The translations under genes and the position numbers were made by a program. Of a stretch of DNA of 64,000 nucleotides, positions 52,445 through 63,256 are shown in pieces (within the stretch, counting starts at the first letter, position 1; every line of letters starts with the position of its first letter). The stretch is from Fragum whitleyi (lineage: Eukaryota; Mollusca; Bivalvia; Cardiida; Cardiidae). The stretch is from NCBI GenBank assembly GCA_948146395.1, contig OX411543.1, positions 50,320,517 through 50,384,516 of the forward strand, written 5' to 3'. The notes under the pieces were generated by a model. The model ran no database searches. It saw only the letters and a program-made list of their open reading frames with translations, and was not told the DNA's origin.

Positions 52445-52696
52445 TGATGTTTTATTTAACTATCAGATACTGAATATGAAGATGTTGAATAGAAAACTGA
52501 CTTTTTTAAAGTTTTATATTTGTAAAAAAAGATCTTGATGAAATTATATAAATTACTATTGTTTGAAATTACTTCTGATATTTGACTCTTTTTACAAAAA
52601 AGGACTACATTTCTATAAACTCTTGCATTTGTGCCTGTATGCTTGGTATAACAAAACAGTGAGCCTAAAGCCTTAATGACACTACAGTTATGCTTA

Positions 52697-52702
52697 AATA
52701 AA
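52697..52702 (+). promoter_or_regulatory. Candidate polyadenylation signal of the AOX/XDH gene
   Basis: AATAAA, 253 bp after the stop codon in AT-rich 3' sequence. It is the first canonical hexamer I noticed downstream of the stop. Confidence 0.5.
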
Positions 52703-53104
52703 TTTCAACTTGTTAGAATAGTGCCCCGATGTGCTCTTGTAAATAACATATCTCCTGAAACTCCTGTGTCATTTGTGTCATTAGGCAATTGTGGCTGTCA
52801 ATAAACACTTCCAGTGACATCTCCATTTAAACCATATGACAAAATTCAGCAGAAATGTTCCTAAGGGGGTGTACTTCAAATTATTGCAGAGGGTTGGAAT
52901 TCGAATTAGAATTCCTTAGTTTCCAGATCAAAATGACAAATTTAATGCTTAAATCAGTAAAAAGTTTTATTTAAGGGAAGAAGCCTGTATTCAGAATTTA
53001 CAGACAAGCGGAGTGGATGTGATGTAAAAAATTCATTTAGATCAATTTTAGCAGCATATCAAAGTCAGTTTTAACACTTCATGTTGAGTCCAATTTGTTT
53101 CTGT

Positions 53105-53172
53105 TTTACTAGGAGACATAGATCAAGATCAGACTAAACAACAGTACGGTCTGATCTTGGTCTATACCTCCT
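53105..53172. repeat. Palindrome in the 3' flank
   Basis: AGGAGACATAGATCAAGATC, AGAC pairs with GTCTGATCTTGGTCTATACC, TCCT around a 14-base loop. Confidence 0.75.
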
Positions 53173-53174
53173 AC

Positions 53175-54130
53175 TTATTCCAATACAGTATTTATTATTT
53201 TTTATATGTTTTCTACTCAAATAATTTCAATTGGTACTTCCAGTGATTTCAGCCCTTTGATTTCATAGTAATTTTCATGGTTATCTATTCATCATGACAA
53301 GGGTTTATTTTGTTACCTACCGCAAGAAAGCAAGCACCAAAGAACATTAAAGCACCAATTGACGTTTTAACACCAAAGTGACATCATGTTTCTAATGACA
53401 GATCATTTCAGTTTGTTTTTGAAAGTTTAATCATTTAATAGAAACACTCGGTATTTCAATATTACCACAACAATTGCCTTTTTCAAGGAAAATGAAACAA
53501 ATCTTGAGTTTGAAAGTTCACATTCGGTTATCTTGATAAAGGCTTCATGCCAAAATATTGAACTAGAGTAAACTTTTTTTAGATGAAAAAAAGGTATAAT
53601 AAAGAAGATTTTGGCTGCTTAAATTTACAATCATGGTCCTTTCATAACCTTTGACAGAGCCTATTCCAGTTGAGCTATTTGATAGAATTTAAGGTGTTCT
53701 TTTTATATTTTTTTTTTTTACTTTCTGATGGCCAACAATCCTCTTGGCCCAAGGTTATAAAAATTTTCTCAGGCTCAATCCAAATTTTTTTCAAATTTCA
53801 ATTTGAGATTAAAGCTGTAGTTCTTTTTAATTACTCATTTTAAAGGAAAAACATAAAAGATGATATTAATAAGTTGTAAGATGTAAATTTTGTCGCATAA
53901 GTATTGTTAGTGTTTATAGGAATACTACTCCTATAACTTCTTTTCACCTGTACTGCTAATACTTTACATTTTTGAATAACATACACATAGACAATGATCA
54001 GAATGCCTTGTACCTATGTTAAGCAGATATTAAAGATTTTAAAAAAGGAAAATAAGTTAGTTTTGTTCTGTTTTCTAAAAACTGCCATCTGAATTGAAAA
54101 TGAGTTTTGCAATGATTGTAACTTTTATCA
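53175..54130. other. Intergenic, nothing recognised
   Basis: AT-rich sequence downstream of the first gene. No ORF, TIR or tandem structure that I can support. Confidence 0.5.
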
Positions 54131-54134
54131 TATA

Positions 54135-55358
54135 TTAAAAATTTGCTAAGGATCACTTTTTTCTAATTGAGTATTTTTGTATGATGATCAATTCATAGAA
54201 GGGTTTTTTTGGTGTTCTGCGAACTGTGTTTTAGGTATTCAGATCTGGATGTTGCTTTAAGAGAAAGGCTTTCTCAAAGGACATAAGGGTAAAAAATCGA
54301 CAATTTCGATGTTACCATGAAAATATTTATCAGATATTTGATTTGTCCTGAAATTTATAAAATTCTTTACTCTTCAATAGCGCGGCTAATTTCCCCGGGC
54401 TTCGATTACGGCTAGACAACGCCTGTGCATACTGCTTTTACGCCTCCTCGGCTTATATTGAGGAATTTGATCGAATTCTTGAAGAAGAGCCTGTCTGAGC
54501 TCCTGTACAGAATGACAGTTGCAGTGGTCGTGATGAAACAGTTGTCTGTAACATGTCTTTATGGATCCGGGGATCTAGCTGGCCATTCCATACGAACGAT
54601 TGTGGCTTGCTCGAGGTATTGTTGGTGATGTTGGCTCTATGTGCACGCGCATTGTCATCTATTACAATCAATGTTTTCCAAACTGAACTTGCATATGGTC
54701 GAACGTAAATATCTAAGATCTCATTCACGTACCTTAGAGCCGCCATTGTGCTGTTTTCAATGACTTAGAGACATCTATCGGTATGGGTCCACACAAAACC
54801 TGGACTCATCTGTAAAAAGGACGGGGTCCTAGTCATTTCGGCTCCACTTCACATGACCCCGTGTCCATGATAAACGCTTTTGCAAGTAAAATCGAGTTAA
54901 TTGAATACGAACCTCAGGCCAGCATCGTGCAACCGATTTCTGATGGTTTAGATACGAATTCCCACACCAGTAGCGTTTTTGAAGTCATTACGTAACGTTG
55001 CATTGTCAAATTGTCGACGCCGTGCCTGACCCACCAAAAATCGGTCTTGAACCTCATTAGTTGAGCGTTCTCGACCCCAGCAAACGCCTTACATTACCAG
55101 TCGTTATAAACCGATTCCACATTTGGGAAAAAAAGCTCTGTACCAAGGTGTTTGAAGATGTAAGGATGAATGAAACGCGTCTTAGTGGGTATGCCGTTTC
55201 AAGAGCTCGTCGTGCAAAGAATACATCCGAATCTACATTTTAGCTACAGTGTCATCAAGACCGAATATTTACCCTTCTTGGTATAAAAGAAAATAGGGGT
55301 CAATATGTTTACAGCAAAATATTCTTAAAAGAAAAAGTGATCCTTAGCAAATTTTAAG
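54135..55358 (-). mobile_element. Defective Tc1-like DNA transposon
   Basis: The inverted ends ATTTGCTAAGGATCACTTTT lie at 54141 and, reversed, at about 55332-55352. TA dinucleotides sit at 54133-54134 and 55359-55360, as expected for Tc1/mariner. The minus strand encodes broken transposase pieces. One holds YVNEILDIYVRPYA and IDDNARAHRA, the DNARxH block around the second catalytic Asp. A WPARSPD-like sequence follows in another frame. Frameshifts and stops make it non-autonomous. Confidence 0.88.
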
Positions 55359-55360
55359 TA

Positions 55361-56400
55361 CTATACTTAAAAAAGGAGTTTGCAGTGACAGATCAAAAGA
55401 GAAGGCACTGTCCCTTTTCCCTAAAGCCTAAATATAAAGAACTTACTAGAGCAATGCTCAGGTGCTGGTAAATGCAAAAAATCCAAGTCAAAATAGGGCA
55501 TAATTCTTACAAAATTGCTTTCTGAGTTATCCCCCTTGATAGTCTGGATAGTTATTGTGATGGTTAACACACATGCCAAGTTTCATGAAGTTATCTTTAA
55601 TAACAAGAGATATGATAAAAGTTAGAGTCTGTCAGGCGGACGCAAAAAATGCCAAGGTTACATTATACCCCAGGTTTTCTCCAAAAACGGCAGAGCTAAT
55701 GATCGGCATCTACTGATACCAATACCAAGGTCCTATGAAAAGGTCAAGGTCACCTACCAAAATATAAACTGAATGCAAAACTAAATATAAAAAGACTAAC
55801 CACTGTCTATACTTCAATCCTATATCAGATACAATGTTATATTGGGCATGATAATAGGTCTCATTGACAGGCATCTGCTGATGTCAAGGTTATGTCAAAA
55901 GGTCAAGGTCATGAAAAGCGTTCAAATTTAAATGCGGTGGGCTCGCTCTCCTGGGTTAGTGGATATTTTTTATTGAACCGTTGGCCTATGCGTTTTAGTT
56001 GTCACATCCTTAGAAGTGGTCAAAGACACTGATATGAATAAAAAATTATTAAATTATTGTTAAATTTCGTATACTTCAACTTACTGTTCACATAGGCCTC
56101 TATGTTAGTTGGTACTCGTATAAAAAAAACGCGACCAGACGCCCATTATGGACGGATTTCATTGAAAAGGTTCCTAAGACATTTTCAAGGCTCTTGAACA
56201 ATCCCATTCGACTTGGCATTTATGCACCTTGTTTTCGAACTCCTCGACTCACATTGATTTTCAAACTAGTTGGTTTTCTTTGCAACAAATTCTTGTTGGC
56301 ATTACGTTGCATTATTTTGAAATTTCTATTGCGAAGAACACTTATTTTACTATTAGTTGCATCTGCAAATAATTATTTGAAAACATTTAAACACAATGGT
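55361..56400. other. Intergenic, degenerate repeat
   Basis: 55560-55930 contains AAGGTCAAGGTCA-type words and ATACCAAGGTCC that recall the 24.5-kb repeat family. The remainder is unassigned. An 83-codon frame at 56194-56445 shows no motif and runs into the SINE head. Confidence 0.4.
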
Positions 56401-56408
56401 AAATACTA

Positions 56409-56700
56409 CCTCGGTGGCCTAGTGGAAAATGCACTGGACCCGTGATCTGGAGGTCCGTGGTTCGAGCCCCACTGTCGCCGGGATGTGTTTATGGGCAAAA
56501 TATGTGTTCCGCATTTTGAAAATTCAGCATATTTTACCAGATCAAACAGTAGTCGTTTTGCATTTTGACTATAAACCGTAATCCACTATGGCTTGAACTT
56601 TAGCGACCTGAACGGGGTCCCCCATCCTCCGAATTAAAAGACCTCTGGTCTTCAACCAGCTGTACGCGGATCATCCATACGCCGGTTTCAAAATTACAAC
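56409..56700 (+). mobile_element. tRNA-derived SINE, second family
   Basis: The head has a GGTGGCCTAGTGGAAAATGC A box, a GGACC...GGTCC anticodon-like stem and a GTGGTTCGAGCCCCAC B box/T arm. The body follows with GGGATGTGTTTATGGGC, then ACGGGGTCCCCCATCCTCC. It differs from the 169/16333 SINE. The 3' end is uncertain. Confidence 0.7.
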
Positions 56701-57246
56701 TTAATTTTGTATTTTAAAGGGGATTTTTTCATTATCAGCACATGATAAAGAATTCCAGTTTCACGTCATTAACGAAATAAACTGATTTGGCGGAGAGAAA
56801 TCTTGAGAAAAACTAAATTGAATCTAAATGGGCACTACATTATTTCAAAGCTTTTAAGATCCTACAGGGTGTTCCTTTCGTAGTAGCACTGGTAAACGAA
56901 AACTATGTTCATCAAAAACTCTGTCCAATCAAAATGTCACTGACAAATTGTAACTATTTTCCATTTATAAATTTAAAGTTATTCACGGACTTTCCCATGC
57001 AATTCAATTATACATAGGCTTAACGTTTCCGAGATAAAAACATCGTTTTTTCTGTTATGGTTCGACACTGTTTTCAATTTTTGGTGGCTCAAGTTGACGT
57101 AAAGCGCGTGATCTTCAGTTTTTAACAGAATTCAGGAAGTAATTTCGATTCTGTTTGAACATTTTTGCTCAGTATACAAAAATGGCGTAGGAAATCTTAG
57201 AGACTTAGCCGTACGTTTTCTAATTTATTTTCTGTCTTCCACTAGC

Positions 57247-57315
57247 ATCATGGTCCTCCCGAAGAGGTCAAAGAAGAAAAAGAAGGTTCTTCGGACTTTG
57301 AGCTTGCATATTCAG
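57247..57315 (+). other. Possible upstream (5' UTR or leader) exon of the second paralog
   Basis: A 69-bp segment bounded by a pyrimidine-rich TTCCACTAG acceptor and a CAG|GTAAGA donor, 160 bp before the paralog's start codon. Two frames are open: one acidic (PEEVKEEKEG) and one basic from an ATG (MVLPKRSKKKKK). Neither is recognised. It could be a 5' UTR exon or chance. Confidence 0.3.
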
Positions 57316-57478
57316 GTAAGACATATAGGAGAATCATGGTTCTCCTCTTAATTTATTTAAATCACAAAGGTTACATTCAGGTCAGTATATTTTCAATATA
57401 CTTAAGTCCTTTCGATTATGCGTGAATGCAATTTATATTGACTCAAGCCTATCATCGATAACCGTGCGTGTTATTAAG

Positions 57479-57517
57479 ATGGGAGATACGCTTGTTTTCT
57501 ATGTCAACGGTAAAAAG
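57479..57517 (+). CDS. XDH/AOX-like: Exon 1 of a second AOX/XDH paralog (2Fe-2S domain start)
   Basis: Reads MGDTLVFYVNGKK and then a GTAATT donor. XDH and AOX proteins begin with a few residues followed by LVFxVNGRKV, the first strand of the plant-type ferredoxin domain. The ATG has a good context (A at -3, G at +4). An in-frame ATG at 57422 would add 19 residues unlike the family, so the inner ATG is preferred. The gene lies about 5 kb after the stop of the first gene, on the same strand. Confidence 0.85.
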
Positions 57518-57942
57518 GTAATTGCTTTGGCGATTTATTTTATTTGTATACGTCACCGAGCGTGGAAGTACATTGGTGTTATATGCTTCTGTCCGTCCGT
57601 ACGTCTATTTCTAGTCTTATTTTAACTTATGGCGGTGAAAGATTTTTGTGATCATGAGACAAGATTACTTAATTGATTAATGAGTTGTAACTAGTCCTTA
57701 CATCTGTCTGCAAAAACCATAGCCAACGTTTCGAAACGACATTTCGCTTCTAAAGCACGTTTTCACTTACACGTGCAAACGGATATCATTTTCTAAAACG
57801 TTTCTCGAACGTTTTCAGACTTAATGCAGACCTATTCGTCACGAAAGGTGTTATTGAATTCCTATGTATTTTAAACAAAACGTACCAAAGGAAAACATAC
57901 TTATAAATGATGTTTATTTGTTATTTGAATTTGAGAAATTCC

Positions 57943-57959
57943 CCCCCCCCCCCCCCCCC
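57943..57959. repeat. Poly-C tract
   Basis: An unbroken run of about 17 C in the first intron of the second paralog. Confidence 0.9.
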
Positions 57960-58449
57960 TGGTTAAATTAAGTTTGTTTGTCACCAATACTCATAAATAA
58001 CGTCCGTATTTAACGTAACAAATTATGAATGAACACCTATTCCTTTAAACGACTTTCTTAAACGAGTGAAAAGTAAAGACAAAAATTAGAGAATCTTTTA
58101 GACGTACGCGAGAAGTGACAATATGTTAGAAGGTAAAATTAAATGGTGGTCAGTCAAATAATGACCAATTAAAAATGATTTATTTGATCATTAAAAAACG
58201 GGAAAACGTCTAAGTTTAGAAGAAGAAAAAAACGTGAAAAAAAGCAAAATTTTCCAATAATTTTCATTAGCATTCTAGCTATTGTAAATACGATTGAAAA
58301 TCATAATACGAGATACACAAATAAAAATATAAAAGGACATGTGAGTGGGTACTATTTCGTTCACTAATTTAGTAGCAGCTCCCGTTTTTAATATGATTCA
58401 CAGTCGTAATTCATCACCCAAATGATTATCTTAAATCATCAGCATTTTT

Positions 58450-58501
58450 AGCTCGACTGTTTTTGGAGAAAGCCCAATGTACTGTCATTTTTCTGAAATG
58501 A

Positions 58502-58554
<53 letters not shown>

Positions 58555-58860
58555 GTAAAACAAAAATCGAGGGTTTTGATTTTCGCATTTTTTTAATTCT
58601 ATAAAAAATTACTTGAAAAACGAAAATCCCAGAAGATAAAAAAAAATGTGCAAATGTCACCTCTACGCCACCGAGCATTTCTCTGTTGTCATTAAAAATT
58701 ACTTCATGAAGCTTGGCATGTGATTTCACCATTACTAGAGCTTTCCAGACAAACAAGGAAGATAACTCTGAAAACATTTTTGTAAGAGGTATGCACCCAT
58801 TACGACTTAGATTTTTCCATTATGCAGCCTAGCGTCGGCACCCAAAGTTGGTTCTCTTAT
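58450..58860 (+). repeat. TAGCTCGACTGTTTTTGGAG-family repeat with a long poly-A
   Basis: The header at 58450 is shared with 21567 and 24938. An A run of about 40 bases at 58507-58551 follows. Then come family words GAAGCTTGGCATGTG, ACCATTACTAGAGCTTTCCA and TTATGCAGCCTAGCGTCGG. Confidence 0.7.
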
Positions 58861-59580
58861 TTTAAAAAAATGTTGTTTTATCGTAAAATCAACAGGAAAG
58901 AAATTCACAGAGATACGTTTTAAAATATTAAAATTTGTTCGTGAGTAAATAGTTTTCACAGGCATATTTTTACCATCCAACGGTATTCATGGTGCCGAGT
59001 GCTGTTTTTGGGGTCTTCTAAGGCGAAATTAATCAAAGCCCATTGATAATAAAAGAGCATCCGTTTTGTTTCCATGTAGCATTTAAAAACAAGTACACAT
59101 AGCAAGATCTACATGCGATAAAGAAGAAGCGCTTTACAAAATTGAGCTTTGAAAGCGTCTTCATGGTAACAAGAAGTTACAAAATGTAAGGAGCGTGTAT
59201 TCAAAACTAGATTTGGTTACCAAACGACGGCATGCTCCCTTTTGAACTCAGTAACCGTTCCTAGACAAATTTTAGCGTTGTATGATTAACAAATATAGAA
59301 GCAATAATAATGTAAAACTTGGCATATCGGCGAGGCCAACAAAAGTGTCGCAACTAAATCACACACAGAGCTGTAGAATTGAGGTTGAAGTCGCAAGCAG
59401 AAGATATGATTCTTCTATAATCACTGGTCGAAAGGAGTGCTTCAAGAATGTGTCTGAATTTTTTCGAAATTTCACGCACAGCCCAAACGCTCTTTTTATC
59501 AATAAAGAAGTTTATTAGATTCTGCTTAAATTATGTTTATATCTTAGAATAAATGCACACGAAACTATGACAATTACAAA
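58861..59580. other. Intron stretch without recognised features
   Basis: About 700 bp, slightly less AT-rich. A 78-codon frame at 59282-59518 has no recognised motif and no convincing splice context. Confidence 0.4.
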
Positions 59581-59590
59581 TTACAAATAT

Positions 59591-59848
59591 GACCCGTCAA
59601 GTGAAAAGGGACCATCTGAGAAGTGCGTAAAGTGTGTCTACCCTAATCAGACTGCGCGGACTGCGCAGACTGACTAGGGTGGAAATTTTTCGCAGCGTAC
59701 TTATTTTCTTAAACTAGAATGATCAATCTACCTTCCAGTGAAAGAATTGTTGAAATGCGACTTCTGGTTGACCTATGCTGGATCAAATCTCTTTTTCAAT
59801 AATTCATTTTACTCAATTCCCGGATGGTCCCTTTTCGCGTGACGGGTC
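59591..59848. mobile_element. 258-bp hAT-like MITE with 8-bp target duplication
   Basis: The ends GACCCGTCAAGTGAAAAGGG, ACCATC and GATGGTCCCTTTTCGCGTGA, CGGGTC are near-perfect inverted repeats. ACAAATAT occurs directly on both sides (59583-59590 and 59849-59856). The 8-bp duplication is characteristic of hAT elements. A second copy is at 62686-62823. Confidence 0.88.
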
Positions 59849-60334
59849 ACAAATATTTCCAGGGATGCAAGGATAATATCAAGTCGATTCATTTCATTTT
59901 ATGTGTGTTGTCGAGCACGGTCTTCCTTTCATAACATATATGTAATAGTGATAAAAAGAATGCGATTACATGCGAAAAAGAGAGGGATATACAGACGATA
60001 TTGGTGCAATATTATTTTAACCCATAGATTATTATTCAATCAATATATGTCAAAGTTTAGAGTTCTAGAAAGAATTCAATTTCTATGTAAAGTCACGTAT
60101 GATTAATTAGTTAATTCATTTTAGAAGTCATGTGTGTTTCTATCATATACGTGGTATATTATTAATTAGATAAACAAATTATTAATCAAAGTTGTTGATA
60201 TTCATAATGATTGGTCAGAATATACGCTTTGATGTTCATCTCGTGGACTAATCTATAATATCCACAAAAACTTATTATAAAAGTTAAGGAATTCTGAGAT
60301 ATTGTGTTCTCTCTTTAGCATCGCTGTACGAAGT

Positions 60335-61345
60335 CCATGGGGCTATTGCAATAGCATGTCGTCTGGTGTGCGCCCGTGCGATCGTTCGTGCGTAAACATT
60401 TCACATAAACTATCTCCTTCTCTGAAACTAGGGGACATAATTCAACCAAATTACACATGAATGATCATTGTGACGTGTTCTCTCTAACTTCTGATCTGGC
60501 ATATAACAAGGGCGCTACGGGCTGTCGCGCCACTGAAAACTGGTTCCCTAAGATGAAATATAAAGAAACACTGCATTCTGCAAAATTCACAGAAATATTC
60601 CTTGTGACGTGCTCTTTCAGATTTCGAATAACTAGGAACGAACTGATAATATTGGCGCTATTGGAAGATATGTCACTGAAATATGGTGGCCTACGGTGAA
60701 GATAAATATATAATACGCATTTAGTGTTTTGTATGAGAAAAAATATCTAACGAGGTTGGGAGACTTGATCATTGTCGAGGCTCTGCCGAGACAATTATCA
60801 ATTCCCACAACCGAGTTAGATATTTTTTCATACAATACAGTAAATACGTATTATATTAACTTGTAACCTCTATTCGCATTGTTTTTGTAGACGTTTCCAA
60901 CAGCAATGCAAGTTTCTAAAAATAACCGCATTATATTTTTGTTCTAAAAATAACTATGTGATATCATAAAAAATATCATACGGGATGTTATCACACAGAT
61001 TTTTGTTTAGTTATAAGATAAAAGAACCTTCTGGTCAGAATTAAGAAAGACATTACAGGAATGACGTTGGGATCATTCTCTTTCAAATTTGTTTGTTAAA
61101 TTTTGATAGGGTCCATAACATGGGTTCCACAGGATGTGGCGTCGGAAAAAAAAAAGGTCCCCTATGGTGAACTATGAAAAAGTCTTTTATGAAACTACCG
61201 GTCAGCATTCAACCAACTTCACAGAAATTATTCCTATGCTCTTTCAGATTTTCGTTAAATTCGGATCGGGCTGAAAACATTGGTGCTTTTGGCCGATGCG
61301 TCTCAAAAAAAGTCGCTTTGATGAAAAATAATAGCAGTGTATTGA
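60335..61345 (+). repeat. CTTCTCTGAAACTA monomer array, interrupted by a palindromic MITE
   Basis: Monomers with TTCTCTGAAACTAGG, ATTCAACCAAATTACACA, GACGTGTTCTCTC and CGCGCCACTGAAAA match 35520-36420. The array is split by the P1 element at 60700-61020. Confidence 0.75.
60700..61020. mobile_element. MITE family P1, copy 2 (inverted relative to 12650)
   Basis: The palindrome at 60700-60856 carries GTTTTGTATGAGAAAAAATA and TCTAACGAGGTTGGGAGA, pairing with CCACAACCGAGTTAGATATT and TTTTCATACAATAC. Then GTAACCTCTATTCGCATTG to TTAGTTATAAGATAAAAGAA mirrors 12657-12816. Confidence 0.82.
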
Positions 61346-61349
61346 AAAA

Positions 61350-62680
61350 ATGAAATTATGGCCATATAGAGAAATATATATTAAGTTTTTATTACAAGTT
61401 TTTTGGATATTGATGATTGTTTTCAGGATTGTTCGTTGGATGGACCATCAAATTTCTGCCATTTTTGCAAAATAATGCTGCGATATTGAAAAGGAATCTT
61501 TTTGTAAATTTGAATCCTTATGATTTAAACCTTTTTAAAATAATTGAAGATTTTTTTCTGAAAAATGTTTATTATCTTTCTTTGTGCATTTTGTGTTTAT
61601 TTGGCAATAAAATGATTTGTAATTGGAAAAGGGACCATTTCGCAAAATTATTTGAAAACACAATTCCTATGAAATTTCCTGGAGTTTTACTCGTTGCGTT
61701 ATAGTCACATAATGATATATGCTTGGTATTTGAAAACGGGGCATTCGTGTAATGAAATTTTACATAACGCATTTACCCCTGACTTGGCCTTTGATGATTA
61801 TTTGCTTCCAAACAATAAAATAAATGAAAAACAAAATCCTCGATTTTCGTTTTGCGATTTTTTATTATCATTTCAGAAAAAAAGAAAATGCAAAAAACAA
61901 AATCGTTTTACAAATTTTCTTTTGTAGAATAAAAAACGCGAAAAACGAAGGACCAAGTCGTGCGCACGAGATAATTATACCTAAGTTTGGTGAAAGATGT
62001 CTGTATCCGAATAATATACATTCTAGGAGACATCTGCTAAGCACTGAACCACTTAATTTGTTTTGTAATAATGGTGTTTATTTATATCACGAAATTGCAC
62101 AATTTATTTTTTTATAGTTTTTACAAACTAAAAAAGCTGTTTGTTTTACTTTGTTTACGTTTCAAATTTTGTTTATTCTTGTGCCCAGCTGTGTTGTTAT
62201 AAGATGTGCTTGTAATCGTAATGTATTGTTTATTTGTAAGTCGGTTGAAAGATAGCATCTTCAATGTTATAATTGTAACAATTGATCCAAGCTTCGTGGA
62301 AAATATGAACCAACACAAGCAAAACAGTGTCTTGCAATTCATATTTTATAGAATACACTACATTTACATAAAGAAATGTAGGCCTAGTTCTACTTTTTGA
62401 GAAATATTATTTCAATGATATAATTAACCTTAAAGCCAAAGCTGTATTTTTGAGAATTCATTTGTTCCTTATCATTAAAGTTGTTTGGTGCTATTTGCGG
62501 ATGTGTACATTAAAGCAGGGACTCCAAATATACATATTTAGGGTCCATGATTAAAGTTACTTATCTATCATGAATTCTCATTAGCACATTCTAAGTTACT
62601 TTTTAACTTTGAGTCATTTTAAGATAAAATATGAAGTAAACAGCTCATGCGAATTGAAGAGGGTTGGATGTTCCTGATTA
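61350..62680. other. Intron stretch without recognised features
   Basis: 1.3 kb of AT-rich sequence. Overlapping 60-97-codon frames at 61417-62117 are T/F-rich and carry no family motif. Confidence 0.4.
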
Positions 62681-62685
62681 TCATG

Positions 62686-62823
62686 TGACCCGCCATTCAA
62701 AAAGGAACGATCTGGGTATTGCGTTAAAGATTTTTGAAAGTGCGACCTTTGGTTGACCGGTACTGGAACCGGCCTATTTTTTAAAATTCTTTTTCGGATG
62801 CTCCCTTTTTTGCGTGACGGGTC
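62686..62823. mobile_element. hAT-like MITE, short copy
   Basis: GACCCGCCATTCAAAAAGGA and GCGTGACGGGTC ends, with the GGTTGACCGGTACTGGA core, match the 59591 family in a shortened form. No clear target duplication. Confidence 0.7.
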
Positions 62824-63198
62824 GCACATATTTCTTAAACAAAATAAACCAAAATGTTAATAGCACATTCCTTTCGTAATTTGAACCGTAAACATAGACT
62901 AAACAAAAGAGAGAGAGAGAAAGTATATATTGTGTAATTCCTATAAAGTTTGCATTAACATTGAAACTTGCCGAACTTGGGTCGAAAAATTTACATTTAT
63001 CATATATTTACATGGATAGTTCCTTTTTCGTCCCGTTTTATTTCCATCACAATGCCACCAAAAACGTCCACCTCCAGTGCTTTCAGCGCTTTGATTTTAC
63101 AGTTGCGATCTGTAGAATTATATGTCGATTCGAAAAAAGAAGCTGTCTTATGTCCATGATCACATAATTTGTAGCTAAGTAAAAGCTTTGTGTTTCAG

Positions 63199-63256
63199 AT
63201 TGTCGATAATGAGCCAGATCCTTCCCTCTCGTTATTGCAGTACCTGAGAAGAAAAT
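63199..63256 (+). CDS. XDH/AOX-like: Exon 2 of the second AOX/XDH paralog
   Basis: Reads IVDNEPDPSLSLLQYLRRK plus one base, with a TGTTTCAG acceptor and a GTATCC donor. Joined to exon 1 in phase 0 it gives NGKK-IVDNEPDP, matching [23 protein letters not shown] of vertebrate XDH without a gap. The exons with the iron-sulfur cysteines would follow beyond the window. Confidence 0.88.

Noticed and set aside
58448..58777. 109-codon antisense frame with a Phe run
   Set aside because: The Phe run is the poly-A tract on the other strand.
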